Shown here piece by piece: positions 7,826 to 16,881 of a stretch of DNA of 64,000 nucleotides. The stretch's first letter is position 1. The number at the start of each line of letters is the position of its first letter. Source of the DNA: UBA10649 sp965227045 (GTDB lineage Bacteria; Actinomycetota; Actinomycetes; S36-B12); assembly GCA_965227045.1 (NCBI GenBank), contig OZ245718.1, positions 3,162,001 through 3,226,000 of the forward strand, read 5' to 3'. Made by a program: the position numbers and the translations under genes. The notes beneath the pieces are model-generated. The model saw only the letters and a program-made list of their open reading frames with translations, was not told the origin of the DNA and ran no database searches.

Positions 7826-8805
7826 CTGCTCCTGCGGACCGGCCTCGGCGCGGCCTCGTGCTCGGCGGAGGCGGAGTCCTCGGGGGCACGTGGGCCGTCG
7901 GCGCGCTCGCTGCGCTTGAGGAGCAGTACGGATTCGCGGTCGCGGATGTGGACGTCATCGTCGGGACATCTGCCGGCTCCGTGCTGACCGCGCTGATCGG
8001 TGGCGGCGTCACCGTGGAGCAACTGCGGCAGCAGTACGCCGACGAGGTCGTCACGACCGGCCCGCTCGCCGGGTATGCGTTCGACCCTGAGGTCGCCACC
8101 GGCGGCAAGCGGCCGGGCATGCCGAAGTTCACCGGTCCTGGCTCGCCCCGGCTTGCGGCGTCGAGCCTGCGTCACATGCGGCAGATGCCGGTCACCACCG
8201 TGCTGTCGGCGTTCATGCCGGAGGGCACCAAGTCCCTGGAGCGCGTGGGCCACCTCATCGACGCGTTCACGCCGATGGGCGAGTGGTCTCCGCATCGGGG
8301 CGTGTGGATCGTGGCCATGGACTACGAGGACGGCCGCCGAGTCGTGTTCGGCCGCCCCGGAGCGCCGGTCGCACCGCTGGCGAGCGCGGTCATGGCCTCG
8401 TGCGCCATCCCCGGCTGGTTCATGCCCGTGACGATCAACGGTCGGGTCTACGTCGACGGCGGTGCGGTGTCGGCGACGTCGATAGATGTCGTGGCGCATG
8501 CAGGCCTCGACGAGGTCTACGTCGTCGCGCCCATGGTGTCCTTCGCCATGGACCGTCCGTCAAACGTCGCGGGGCGACTCGAGCGGCGGTGGCGGTCCGA
8601 GGTGACGAAGACGGCGCGCCTGGAGGCCGCCACGGTGCGTGCAGCGGGAGTTGAGGTGCGGATGGTCGGTCCCGGTCCGGAGGATCTCGCGGCGATCGGG
8701 TCGAACCTCATGGACTCCACCCGCAGGCGGCACGTGCTGGAGACGTCGCTGCGCACGAGCGCGGCAGCGTGGCGGGCGTCCGACGACGTCCCCGCCACCG
8801 GCTAG
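7822..8805 (+). CDS. Patatin-like phospholipase
   Basis: A 327-aa serine hydrolase with the patatin Ser-Asp dyad. The oxyanion-hole loop is LVLGGGGVLGGTWAVG, the nucleophile elbow is GTSAG and the Asp lies in VDGGAVSATS. It probably releases fatty acids from phospholipids or neutral lipids. GTG 7822 overlaps the WS/DGAT stop. No signal peptide, so it is likely cytoplasmic or peripheral to membranes. The upstream partner suggests a role in lipid turnover. A block of inverted repeats follows the gene. Confidence 0.92.
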   Translation: MTAPADRPRRGLVLGGGGVLGGTWAVGALAALEEQYGFAVADVDVIVGTSAGSVLTALIGGGVTVEQLRQQYADEVVTTGPLAGYAFDPEVATGGKRPGMPKFTGPGSPRLAASSLRHMRQMPVTTVLSAFMPEGTKSLERVGHLIDAFTPMGEWSPHRGVWIVAMDYEDGRRVVFGRPGAPVAPLASAVMASCAIPGWFMPVTINGRVYVDGGAVSATSIDVVAHAGLDEVYVVAPMVSFAMDRPSNVAGRLERRWRSEVTKTARLEAATVRAAGVEVRMVGPGPEDLAAIGSNLMDSTRRRHVLETSLRTSAAAWRASDDVPATG

Positions 8806-8809
8806 AACG

Positions 8810-8960
8810 CCGAATTGACCCGCCTCCCGGGTCAAATCCGGGTTTTGCGGCCGTTCCGGGGCGGATTCTAAGGATTTGACCCGGGGCGGTTCAATTCGAG
8901 GTTCTGGGTGGCAAACCGGGTGAGTTCTGCGGATTTGACCCGGGAGGCGGTTCAATTCGG
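8810..8960. repeat. Three-copy inverted/direct repeat cluster between convergent genes
   Basis: The 30-bp unit at 8810-8839 and its inverted copy at 8931-8960 differ at one position (unit reads from CCGAATTGACCCGCCTCCCG). A third, slightly decayed copy lies at 8872-8899 in the same direction as the 8931 copy. So one left arm can pair with either of two right arms, giving alternative hairpins. The block fills the whole gap between the convergent patatin and DUF2505 genes and probably terminates both. Confidence 0.85.
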
Positions 8961-8969
8961 GAAGCGGGG

Positions 8970-9464
8970 CTAGCGCGCCAGCCATTCGTTGGCGACGGTC
9001 TGCTCGACGTCCAGGTATTTGGTCGTCAGCTCGGCCGCGCTGCTCTCGATCGAGCCGCCGATGAACGGCACGCCCGCCTTGAACGATCCGGACGTGCGCA
9101 CAAGGGTCCCGCCGTCGGACGCCGCCAGGGTGATCGTCGCGGTGAACCCGAGCGGGGCGTTGAAGCTGACGGTGCCGGCGGCCGAGGCCGAGCCGTCAGC
9201 GGCCAGGGGCGTCCAGTCCTGCCTCTCGGTCACGGTGATCGTCTCGCCGACGAACTTCTTCGCGGCCGCCGGGACATTCGCCGGCAGGACCCGGGTGCAG
9301 GTGAGGATGACCCCGCCGTCCGGCTTGTCCGAGACGTCGACATCGGACTTCAGGGAGCCGGTGCGATCGCACTTGAGCCGGATGTAGTCGGGGTCCTTCA
9401 GCATCGCCATGACTGCCGCGGGCTCGCCATTGAAGTGCTGCTCATGCTCGAACTTGGTCGCCAC
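8970..9464 (-). CDS. DUF2505 family protein (START/SRPBCC-like)
   Basis: A 164-aa protein starting at GTG 9464 (KFEHEQHFNGEPAAVMAML). It matches the actinobacterial DUF2505 pattern: a helix-grip fold whose members are predicted to bind hydrophobic ligands, with no known enzyme activity. Recognisable pieces are the early EHEQHFNGEP, the central strand run TVTERQDWTP and the C-terminal helix SAAELTTKYLDVEQTVANEW. Only about 43 bases separate its start from that of the divergent NAD-glutamate dehydrogenase, so the two share a promoter region. Confidence 0.75.
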   Translation of the reverse strand: MATKFEHEQHFNGEPAAVMAMLKDPDYIRLKCDRTGSLKSDVDVSDKPDGGVILTCTRVLPANVPAAAKKFVGETITVTERQDWTPLAADGSASAAGTVSFNAPLGFTATITLAASDGGTLVRTSGSFKAGVPFIGGSIESSAAELTTKYLDVEQTVANEWLAR

Positions 9465-9507
9465 CGCGTCATCATGGCACGGCCCGGGCGCGCCTCGGGA
9501 TAGCGTG

Positions 9508-12500
9508 ATGCTTGTGACTGGCGATCGGGCACGGCAGGCGGCGCTCGACAAGGTGACCGATCCCGATGTCCGACTGCTCGCCTCGCGGTTCTACCGCCAT
9601 CTCGCCGAGGAGGACCTCCTCGATCACCCCGTCGACACCGTCGTCGCCCACGCGCAGGAACTGATCGACTTCGCCCGTGTGCGCACTCCGGGCATCGCGA
9701 AGGTCCGCGCGATCGACGCCGATGGATCGGCCGACGTGTCGGTCGTCGTCGAAGTCGTCACCGACGACATGCCATTCCTCGTCGACTCGGTCACGCACGC
9801 GCTCGCCGCCGCCGGCCGCGCAGTCCACCTCGTCGTGCACCCGCAGGTGCTGGCTCGGCGCAATGCCGCGGGCGAGCTGACGGAGATCATCGACGCCGTG
9901 GCATCGGACGGCGCTGCCGATGTGCACGCCGAGTCGTGGATGTGGCTCGAGCTCGAGCGCGACTTCGGCGGGCTTGACGGTCCCGAGCTCGAGGGCCGGG
10001 TCAACGCCGTGCTCGACGACGTGCGCATCGCCGTGCGCGACTGGCAGGCCATGCGCGCCAAGGCGCTCGGGCTCGCGGACGAGATCACCGCGTCGCCACC
10101 GTCGACGGTGCCGCAGGCGTCGGTCGACGAGGGCGTCGAGCTGCTGCGCTGGCTGGCGAACGACAACCTCACCTTCCTGGGCTACCGCGAGTACGTCCTC
10201 GACACGCGCGAGGGAGAGGACGTGCTGGTGCCCGTGCCGGGCAGCGGGCTTGGCCTGCTCGGTGCCACTGAGCCGGAGTCGGCAACCTCTCGGAGCTTCG
10301 CGGCCCTGCCCCCCGCCGTGCGTGCTCGCGCACGGGAGCCCGAGCTGCTCGTGCTCACCAAGGCGAACTCGCGATCGACGGTGCACCGCGCCTCGTACCT
10401 GGACTACATCGGCGTCAAGCGCTTTGACAGCGCCGGCCGGGTTATCGGGGAGCGCCGCTTCCTCGGCCTGTTCTCGTCCAGTGCCTACACGCAAAGCATC
10501 CTGCAGATCCCGGTCCTGCGGCAGAAGCACGACCGCCTGCTCGCCGACCTCGAGTTCGCCGGCGGCTCGCACAGCGCCAAGGACCTGCTGCAGTTCCTCG
10601 AGACGTACCCGCGCGACGAGCTGTTCCAGACGCACGACGCACTGCTGGCCGAGATCGCGGAGTCGGTGCTGCACCTGCAGGAGCGACGGCACACGAAGGT
10701 CTACCTGCGCGCGGACGACTACGGCCGTTACATGTCCTGCCTGGTGTACCTGCCGCGCGATAGGTACACGACACCCGTGCGCCTGCGCATTGAGCGCCTG
10801 CTCGTCGAGGCCTTCAGCGGATCCTCGGTCGACTACACCGCGCGGGTGTCGGAGTCCGTTCTTGCGCGCGTGCACTTCGTCATCCAGGTGCCGCCGGGCC
10901 AGGGCGTTCCCGATGTCGACGTGCCGACGCTGGAGTCCGCGGTCGCGGCTGCTGCGCGCAGCTGGCAGGACGACTTCAACGTGGCGCTCGTCGCGCGAGT
11001 CGGCGAAGGCCCCGCGGTGGCGCTGCTGCGCACCTACGCGCACGCGTTCCCCGAGGCGTACAAGGAGACCTTCGGTCCCGGACGTGGCGTGAACGACGCA
11101 CTGGTCATCGAGAACCTCACTACCGGTGAGCTGTCGCTGGAGATCTACGAGCCGCCGAATGGCTCGCGCCGCGATATCCGGCTTCGCGTCACCCGCGTCG
11201 GCCCGGCCATGTCGCTGTCGCGCGTGCTGCCGATCCTGCAGGCGATGGGGGTCGACGTCGTCGACGAGTACCCGTACGAGATCGCGCGCGCTCTCAAGGA
11301 ACCCGTGTGGATCCTCGACTTCGGCATGCGGCTCGCTGACGGCGACATCCCCGCGCGATCGACCCTCGCCGAGCGCTTCGAGGAGGCATTCGCCGCAGCG
11401 TGGGACGAGCGCTGCGGTGTCGATGGCTTCAACGCGCTCATCGTCCGCGGAGGCATGCGCTGGCGGCAGGCGCTGATCATCCGTGCCTACGCGCGCTACA
11501 TGCGCCAGATCGGGTCCTCGTTCAGCCAGCAGTACATCGAGGAGGTGGTGGTCGGCAACGTCCACATCACCCGGCTCCTCGTGTCCTTGTTCGAGGCGCG
11601 CTTCGCGCCGGTCGAGGTCGACGACCGATCCACCGCGGAGGCTCGGCTCGTCGACGACATCGAGCAGGGCCTCGACTCGATCGCGAGCCTCGACCAGGAC
11701 CGCATCATGAGAACCCTGCTCGCCTTGATCACTGGCACGCTGCGTACCAACTACTTCCAGGCCGATGACGACGGCATCGACCGCTCGTCCATCGCACTGA
11801 AGCTGGATCCTCGTCAGGTGCCGGACCTGCCGGTGCCCAAGCCGCATTTCGAGATCTGGGTCTACTCACCACAGGTCGAGGGCGTGCACCTGCGCTTCGG
11901 GTCAGTCGCGCGCGGTGGCCTGCGCTGGAGCGATCGGCAGGAGGACTTCCGCACGGAGGTACTCGGCCTGGTCAAGGCGCAGGAGGTCAAGAACTCGGTC
12001 ATCGTGCCCGTCGGTGCGAAGGGCGGTTTCTACGCCAAGCGACTCCCCGACATGACGACGGACCGCGAGGCCTGGTTGGCGGAGGGAAAGTCCGCCTACA
12101 GCGAGTTCATCAGGTCGCTGCTCGACGTGACCGACAATCGCGTCGATGGTGTCGTGGTGCCGCCGCGCGACGTGGTCCGTCACGACGGCGACGATCCCTA
12201 CCTCGTCGTCGCTGCGGACAAGGGCACGGCGACGTTCTCCGACCTGGCGAACAGCATCTCCGCCGAGTACGACTTCTGGCTCGGTGACGCGTTCGCATCC
12301 GGGGGCTCTGTCGGCTATGACCACAAGGCGATGGGCATCACCGCGCGCGGTGCGTGGGAGTCGGTCAAGCGCCATTTCCGCGAACTGGGCGTCGACACGC
12401 AGACCACCGACTTCACCGTCGCCGGGATCGGCGACATGAGCGGCGATGTCTTCGGCAACGGAATGCTGCTGAGCGAGCACATCCGCCTCGTCGTCGCCTT

Positions 12501-14343
12501 CGACCATCGTCACGTGTTCGTCGATCCCGACCCCGATGCCGCGACGTCCTTCGCGGAGCGGCGGCGCCTGTTCGACCTGCCGCGCTCGTCGTGGGGCAGC
12601 TACGACCAGGACCTGATCTCCGCAGGAGGAGGGGTGTTCCCGCGCGCGGCGAAGTCGATCGACATCACGCCGCAGATGGCGTCCGTGCTCGGAATCCCGT
12701 TCGACGTCATGACGATGACGCCCGACGAACTCATCCAGTCAGCGCTGCGCGCCCCCGTCGACCTGCTGTGGAATGGCGGGATCGGCACGTACGTCAAGGC
12801 GCAGACCGAAACCAGCATCGACGTCGGCGACAAGGCCAACGACCGTATTCGCATCAATGGATCCGACCTGCGCTGCCGGGTAGTCGGCGAGGGCGGCAAC
12901 CTCGGCATGACTCAGCTCGGACGCGTCGAGGCCGCACGGCACGGCGTGCGCCTGAACACCGACGCGATCGACAACTCCGCAGGAGTCGACACCTCAGACC
13001 ACGAGGTCAACATCAAGATCCTGCTGGACTCACTCGTCCGCGCGGGCAGCATGGATCGCGACGAGCGCAACCTCCTGCTCGCCCACATGACCGATGTCGT
13101 CGCTGCGCAGGTGCTTGAGGACAACTACGGGCAGAACGTCGTGCTCGGCAACGCCCGCGCCGGGGCGACGAACCTCATCACCGTGCACCAGCGGCTGATC
13201 CGAGAGCTGGAGCGTGGCGGCCTGCTCGATCGCGCGCTGGAGTTCCTGCCCGACGATGTCGAGCTGCGCACACGGCGCATCGCGGGGGAGGGACTGACCT
13301 CACCCGAGCTCTCCGTGCTGCTTGCCTACTCGAAGATCTGGCTGACCGAGCGCCTGAATGAGTCGGGCATCGCCGACGAGACCTACTTCGCGCAGAAGCT
13401 CGTGTCGTACTTCCCGCCGGAGCTCGCGGCCGGCTTCGCCGGCGCGCTCGAGGGCCACCCGCTGCGTGCGGAGATCGTCAGCACCGTCACGTGCAACCGA
13501 CTGGTCAACATCGGCGGCATCACGTTCGTGTTCCGCGCGATGGAGGAGACCGGCGCGAGCGCGGTCCAGGTCGTGCGGGCGGCGTGGGCCGCGATCGAGG
13601 TCTTCGGCATCGACGCGATCTGGCAGAGCATCAACGAGCTGGACAACCACGTTCCGACCACGGCTCAGTCGGCGCTTCACCTCGAGACGCGTCGGCTGCT
13701 TGATCGCGCGACGCGCTGGTTCCTCCAGACGCGCGGCACGTCGCTGGACGTTCAGGGGGAGATCGACCGGTTCGCCGCAGTCGTGTCCGATCGAGCCGCC
13801 GAGGTTCCCACGCTGCTGCTCGGCAAGGAGCGCGAGCGCTGGGAGCGGCTGACACAGCGGTTCGTCGCGGCCGGCGCACCGGAGGACCTCGCCCGCAAGG
13901 CGGCTGCTGCCCTGGACGTGTTCGCGCTGCTCGACATCACTGATATCTGCCTGCGCACGGACGAGACCCTTGACGCCGTCGTGCCGCTCTACTTCGCCGT
14001 GTCCGAGCGCTACGACATCGACCGGACGCTCGTCGACATCACGGCCCTGCCGCGCGGTGACAGGTGGACCGCTCTGGCACGTCAGGCGCTGCGCGGTGAC
14101 ATCTACACGGTCGTCGCGGAGCTGACGACGCGAGTGCTCGAGTCGACGCCGTCGACGGCTACCGCTGCGGAGCGTCTGATGCAGTGGGAGCTCGATCACC
14201 GCGAGGGACTGGCGCGCGCACGAGCGACACTCGACGACATCGCGTCTGTCGAGAATCCGGACCTGGCGACGTTGTCCGTCGCATTGCGCGCGATGCGCAA
14301 CCTCGTCACGCAGGGGACGACGTCGCTCGGGGCCGACGGCTGA
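9508..14343 (+). CDS. gdh: NAD-specific glutamate dehydrogenase, large (about 180 kDa) type
   Basis: The giant GDH (1611 aa, against about 1,600-1,650 for the family and 1,624 for M. tuberculosis Rv2476c) oxidises glutamate to 2-oxoglutarate and ammonium with NAD in the cytoplasm, joining nitrogen and carbon metabolism. The N-terminal half holds ACT-like regulatory regions. The catalytic domain begins around residue 790 with SVARGGLRWSDRQEDFRTEV; the substrate-lysine region is VIVPVGAKGGFYAKRL, and the Rossmann part includes FTVAGIGDMSGDVFGNGMLL. In mycobacteria this enzyme is inhibited by the FHA protein GarA, which is not in this window. ATG 9508 is preferred; GTG 9514 is possible. Confidence 0.95.
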   Translation: MLVTGDRARQAALDKVTDPDVRLLASRFYRHLAEEDLLDHPVDTVVAHAQELIDFARVRTPGIAKVRAIDADGSADVSVVVEVVTDDMPFLVDSVTHALAAAGRAVHLVVHPQVLARRNAAGELTEIIDAVASDGAADVHAESWMWLELERDFGGLDGPELEGRVNAVLDDVRIAVRDWQAMRAKALGLADEITASPPSTVPQASVDEGVELLRWLANDNLTFLGYREYVLDTREGEDVLVPVPGSGLGLLGATEPESATSRSFAALPPAVRARAREPELLVLTKANSRSTVHRASYLDYIGVKRFDSAGRVIGERRFLGLFSSSAYTQSILQIPVLRQKHDRLLADLEFAGGSHSAKDLLQFLETYPRDELFQTHDALLAEIAESVLHLQERRHTKVYLRADDYGRYMSCLVYLPRDRYTTPVRLRIERLLVEAFSGSSVDYTARVSESVLARVHFVIQVPPGQGVPDVDVPTLESAVAAAARSWQDDFNVALVARVGEGPAVALLRTYAHAFPEAYKETFGPGRGVNDALVIENLTTGELSLEIYEPPNGSRRDIRLRVTRVGPAMSLSRVLPILQAMGVDVVDEYPYEIARALKEPVWILDFGMRLADGDIPARSTLAERFEEAFAAAWDERCGVDGFNALIVRGGMRWRQALIIRAYARYMRQIGSSFSQQYIEEVVVGNVHITRLLVSLFEARFAPVEVDDRSTAEARLVDDIEQGLDSIASLDQDRIMRTLLALITGTLRTNYFQADDDGIDRSSIALKLDPRQVPDLPVPKPHFEIWVYSPQVEGVHLRFGSVARGGLRWSDRQEDFRTEVLGLVKAQEVKNSVIVPVGAKGGFYAKRLPDMTTDREAWLAEGKSAYSEFIRSLLDVTDNRVDGVVVPPRDVVRHDGDDPYLVVAADKGTATFSDLANSISAEYDFWLGDAFASGGSVGYDHKAMGITARGAWESVKRHFRELGVDTQTTDFTVAGIGDMSGDVFGNGMLLSEHIRLVVAFDHRHVFVDPDPDAATSFAERRRLFDLPRSSWGSYDQDLISAGGGVFPRAAKSIDITPQMASVLGIPFDVMTMTPDELIQSALRAPVDLLWNGGIGTYVKAQTETSIDVGDKANDRIRINGSDLRCRVVGEGGNLGMTQLGRVEAARHGVRLNTDAIDNSAGVDTSDHEVNIKILLDSLVRAGSMDRDERNLLLAHMTDVVAAQVLEDNYGQNVVLGNARAGATNLITVHQRLIRELERGGLLDRALEFLPDDVELRTRRIAGEGLTSPELSVLLAYSKIWLTERLNESGIADETYFAQKLVSYFPPELAAGFAGALEGHPLRAEIVSTVTCNRLVNIGGITFVFRAMEETGASAVQVVRAAWAAIEVFGIDAIWQSINELDNHVPTTAQSALHLETRRLLDRATRWFLQTRGTSLDVQGEIDRFAAVVSDRAAEVPTLLLGKERERWERLTQRFVAAGAPEDLARKAAAALDVFALLDITDICLRTDETLDAVVPLYFAVSERYDIDRTLVDITALPRGDRWTALARQALRGDIYTVVAELTTRVLESTPSTATAAERLMQWELDHREGLARARATLDDIASVENPDLATLSVALRAMRNLVTQGTTSLGADG

Positions 14344-14346
14344 GCG

Positions 14347-14772
14347 CTAGTCCGCGAAGGACCTGATGAACCGACGCTGGCCGGGAGTCTCGACCGCCCG
14401 GCGGTGGTAGTTGGCGCGGACATACGAGATCGCCTCATCCGCGGGCAAGCCATCGAGGACGACCATGCACGCCAGCGCGGTGCCCGTACGACCTCGTCCG
14501 CCACCGCACGCGACCTCGACGCGCTCGTTCGTGGTGCTGTCCCATGCGAGCCTGATCAGGCGCGCCGCGTTGGGCAGCGACCGCGGCACCCTGAAGTCCT
14601 TCCACCTGATCCAGTCCGATGGCCAGGGGGTCGGGTTGGGGAGGCTGCCCAGCAGGTAGAGGCCGTACTGGGGCAGCAGCCCGTCGGGCACGGGCTTGCG
14701 CAGCGCGCGCCCGCGGACCAGTCGCCCGGACGGCAGCGCCAGGACTCCCGGCGCGTTCGGATCCCAGTTCAC
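14347..14772 (-). CDS. Protein-tyrosine-phosphatase-like protein
   Basis: A 141-aa phosphatase of the compact actinobacterial type. The Cx5R active-site loop is CGGGRGRTG (cysteine near residue 89), preceded by ACG rather than the classic HC. The helix after it (TALACMVVLDGLPADEA) is typical. I start at GTG 14772 because the long in-frame extension to 15792 is antisense to the LLM oxidoreductase gene and has no coding signal. It faces the NAD-GDH end with only four bases between stops. Confidence 0.8.
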   Translation of the reverse strand: MNWDPNAPGVLALPSGRLVRGRALRKPVPDGLLPQYGLYLLGSLPNPTPWPSDWIRWKDFRVPRSLPNAARLIRLAWDSTTNERVEVACGGGRGRTGTALACMVVLDGLPADEAISYVRANYHRRAVETPGQRRFIRSFAD

Positions 14773-14823
14773 GAGTCGACCGTAGACGAGGGCGGCTTTG
14801 AGTCGCGCGTCTAGGCTGATCAG

Positions 14824-15843
14824 ATGAAGAAGATCGGGTTCTTGTCCTTCGGTCACTGGATGGACGAGCCGTGGTCGAAGGCGCGCACCGCCTCCGACTT
14901 CCTGCTCCAGTCGATCGACCTTGCCCAGGCAGTCGAGGGCGTGGGCGCGGACGGCGCGTTCTTCCGCGTACACCACTTCGCGCGCCAGGCGGCCTCGCCG
15001 TTCCCGCTTCTGGCAGCGATCGGCGCGCGAACCGAGCGCATCGAGATCGGCACCGGCGTGATCGACATGCGCTACGAGAACCCGCTGTACATGGCCGAGG
15101 ACGCGGGCTCTGCGGATCTCATCTCCGGTGGCCGCCTCCAACTCGGCATCAGTCGCGGTTCGCCCGAGCAGGTCATCGAGGGCTGGCGCCACTTCGGATA
15201 CGCCCCGGCCGAAGGGGAGACCGAGGCCGACATGGCAAGGCGTCATGCGGACGTCTTCCTCGAGGTGATCGAGGGTGACGGTTTCGCCGAGCCGAGCCCC
15301 CGGCCGATGTTCCCGAACCCGCCGGGGCTGCTGCGACTCGAGCCGTACTCGGAGGGACTGCGTCGACGCATCTGGTGGGGCGCGGCGACCAACGCCACCG
15401 CCGTCTGGGCCGCCGAGAAGGGCATGCACCTGATGAGCTCGACCCTCAAGTTTGACGAGTCCGGCGCGCCGTTCCATGTACAGCAGCGCGAGCAGATCGA
15501 AATGTTCCGCGATGCCTGGTCCGGTGCCGGGCACGAATGGGAGGGGCGCACGTCGGTCACCCGATCGATCTTCCCGATCACCAACGACCTCGACCGTTCC
15601 TACTTCGGGCGCGAGCGCACGTCCTCGGATCAGTTCGGCATCATCGACGATGCGCGCGCGGTGTTCGGGAAGACGTTCGCCGGCGACCCTGAGGTGCTGG
15701 TCAAGGAACTGGCGGAGGACTCGGCGATCGCCGCAGCCGACACGCTGCTGCTTGCGATCCCCAGCCAGCTCGGCGTCGAGTACTGCACTCACATCGTCGA
15801 GTCAATCCTCCTGCACGTAGCTCCCGAACTCGGCTGGCGCTGA
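14824..15843 (+). CDS. LLM-class flavin-dependent oxidoreductase
   Basis: A luciferase-like monooxygenase (339 aa), using FMN or F420 in a TIM barrel. Family traits are the start KKIGFLSFGHW, the segment GADGAFFRVHHFARQAASPF, then ARTERIEIGTGVIDMRYENP and the phosphate-binding SGGRLQLGISRGSPEQV. Cofactor choice (FMNH2 versus F420) cannot be read directly. A GTG for the LigD-type polymerase follows its stop by one base, so the genes are co-transcribed. Substrate unknown. Confidence 0.88.
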   Translation: MKKIGFLSFGHWMDEPWSKARTASDFLLQSIDLAQAVEGVGADGAFFRVHHFARQAASPFPLLAAIGARTERIEIGTGVIDMRYENPLYMAEDAGSADLISGGRLQLGISRGSPEQVIEGWRHFGYAPAEGETEADMARRHADVFLEVIEGDGFAEPSPRPMFPNPPGLLRLEPYSEGLRRRIWWGAATNATAVWAAEKGMHLMSSTLKFDESGAPFHVQQREQIEMFRDAWSGAGHEWEGRTSVTRSIFPITNDLDRSYFGRERTSSDQFGIIDDARAVFGKTFAGDPEVLVKELAEDSAIAAADTLLLAIPSQLGVEYCTHIVESILLHVAPELGWR

Positions 15844-15844
15844 C

Positions 15845-16879
15845 GTGGCATCGACCGCGACGACCGTGGAAGCGGCCGGACCCGACGGGCTCATCGAGAT
15901 CCGCATCTCCAGCCCGGACCGAGTGGTCTGGCCGGCCCTCGGCATCACCAAGCTCGACCTCGTTCACTACACGATCGAGGTGGCGGGCGCCTTCCTCGTC
16001 GCAAACGGAGACCGGCCGGTCTCTCTCCAACGGTTCGGCGACTCGGTCGAGGGGGAGTGGTTCTTCTCGAAGAACCCGCCGAAGGGCGCACCGCCGTACG
16101 TGAAGTCCCAGATGGTCAGGTACCCGAGCGCGAGGTCACACCCGCAGATCATTCTCGACTGCGCCGCGGCCGTCGTGTGGGCCGTGCAGATGAACACCGT
16201 GGTGTTCCATCCGTGGCCCTCGCGAAGCGCCAACACCGACAACCCGGACCAGCTGCGCATCGACCTGGATCCTCAGCCAGGGACCGGGTTCGCGGAGGCT
16301 GTCGAAGCGGCCCTCGTTCTGCGGACCGTGCTCGCAGAGGCGAGCCTGGATGCCTTCGTCAAGACCTCGGGCAACCGAGGCCTGCACGTCTTCGCGCCCA
16401 TCGAGCCGACTCACGAGTTCCTCGACGTCCGACACGCCGTCATCGCCGCGTCCCGTGAGCTGGAGCGACGGATGCCCGATCTGGTGACGACGAACTGGTG
16501 GAAGGAGGAGCGCGGCACCAAGATCTTCGCCGACTTCAACCAGGCGAACCGGGACCGGACGATGGCCGGTGCGTACAGCCCTCGGCCACTGCCTCAGGCG
16601 TCCGTCTCCTGCCCCGTCACGTGGGACGAACTGGAGTCCACCGATCCGATGCAGCACACGGTGCTGACGATCCCCGAGCGGCTGCGCACCACCGGTGACG
16701 TGTGGGCCGACTTCGGCCAGAATCCCGGACGCATCGACACCCTGATGGAGTGGTGGCAGCGGGACTGCGACGACGGCCTGGGTGAGCTGCCGTTCCCGCC
16801 CGAGTATCCGAAGATGCCCGGCGAGCCGCCTAGGGTCCAGCCCAGCCGCGCGCGCAAGGAGCCCGACGACGTTTCCTGA
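15845..16879 (+). CDS. LigD-type DNA polymerase/primase domain protein (stand-alone LigPol)
   Basis: A 344-aa protein corresponding to the polymerase domain of NHEJ ligase D (archaeo-eukaryotic primase superfamily). It adds nucleotides, often ribonucleotides, at DNA breaks. The metal-binding aspartates are in RIDLDPQPG (about residue 140). Other hallmarks are EGEWFFSKNPPKGAP, KTSGNRGLHVF and FADFNQANRDRTMAGAYS. No Ku gene or ligase domain is nearby, so it resembles the stand-alone PolD-type proteins of mycobacteria (for example Rv3730c). Stop-to-start spacing of one base from the LLM gene. Start GTG 15845. Confidence 0.9.
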   Translation: MASTATTVEAAGPDGLIEIRISSPDRVVWPALGITKLDLVHYTIEVAGAFLVANGDRPVSLQRFGDSVEGEWFFSKNPPKGAPPYVKSQMVRYPSARSHPQIILDCAAAVVWAVQMNTVVFHPWPSRSANTDNPDQLRIDLDPQPGTGFAEAVEAALVLRTVLAEASLDAFVKTSGNRGLHVFAPIEPTHEFLDVRHAVIAASRELERRMPDLVTTNWWKEERGTKIFADFNQANRDRTMAGAYSPRPLPQASVSCPVTWDELESTDPMQHTVLTIPERLRTTGDVWADFGQNPGRIDTLMEWWQRDCDDGLGELPFPPEYPKMPGEPPRVQPSRARKEPDDVS

Positions 16880-16881
16880 CG

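Noticed and set aside
9472..11847. Minus-strand open frame of about 791 codons
   Set aside because: Antisense to the conserved NAD-glutamate dehydrogenase and without protein-like features.
14773..15792. Long upstream extension of the tyrosine-phosphatase frame
   Set aside because: It lies antisense to the LLM oxidoreductase gene and has no homology; the gene is started at GTG 14772.
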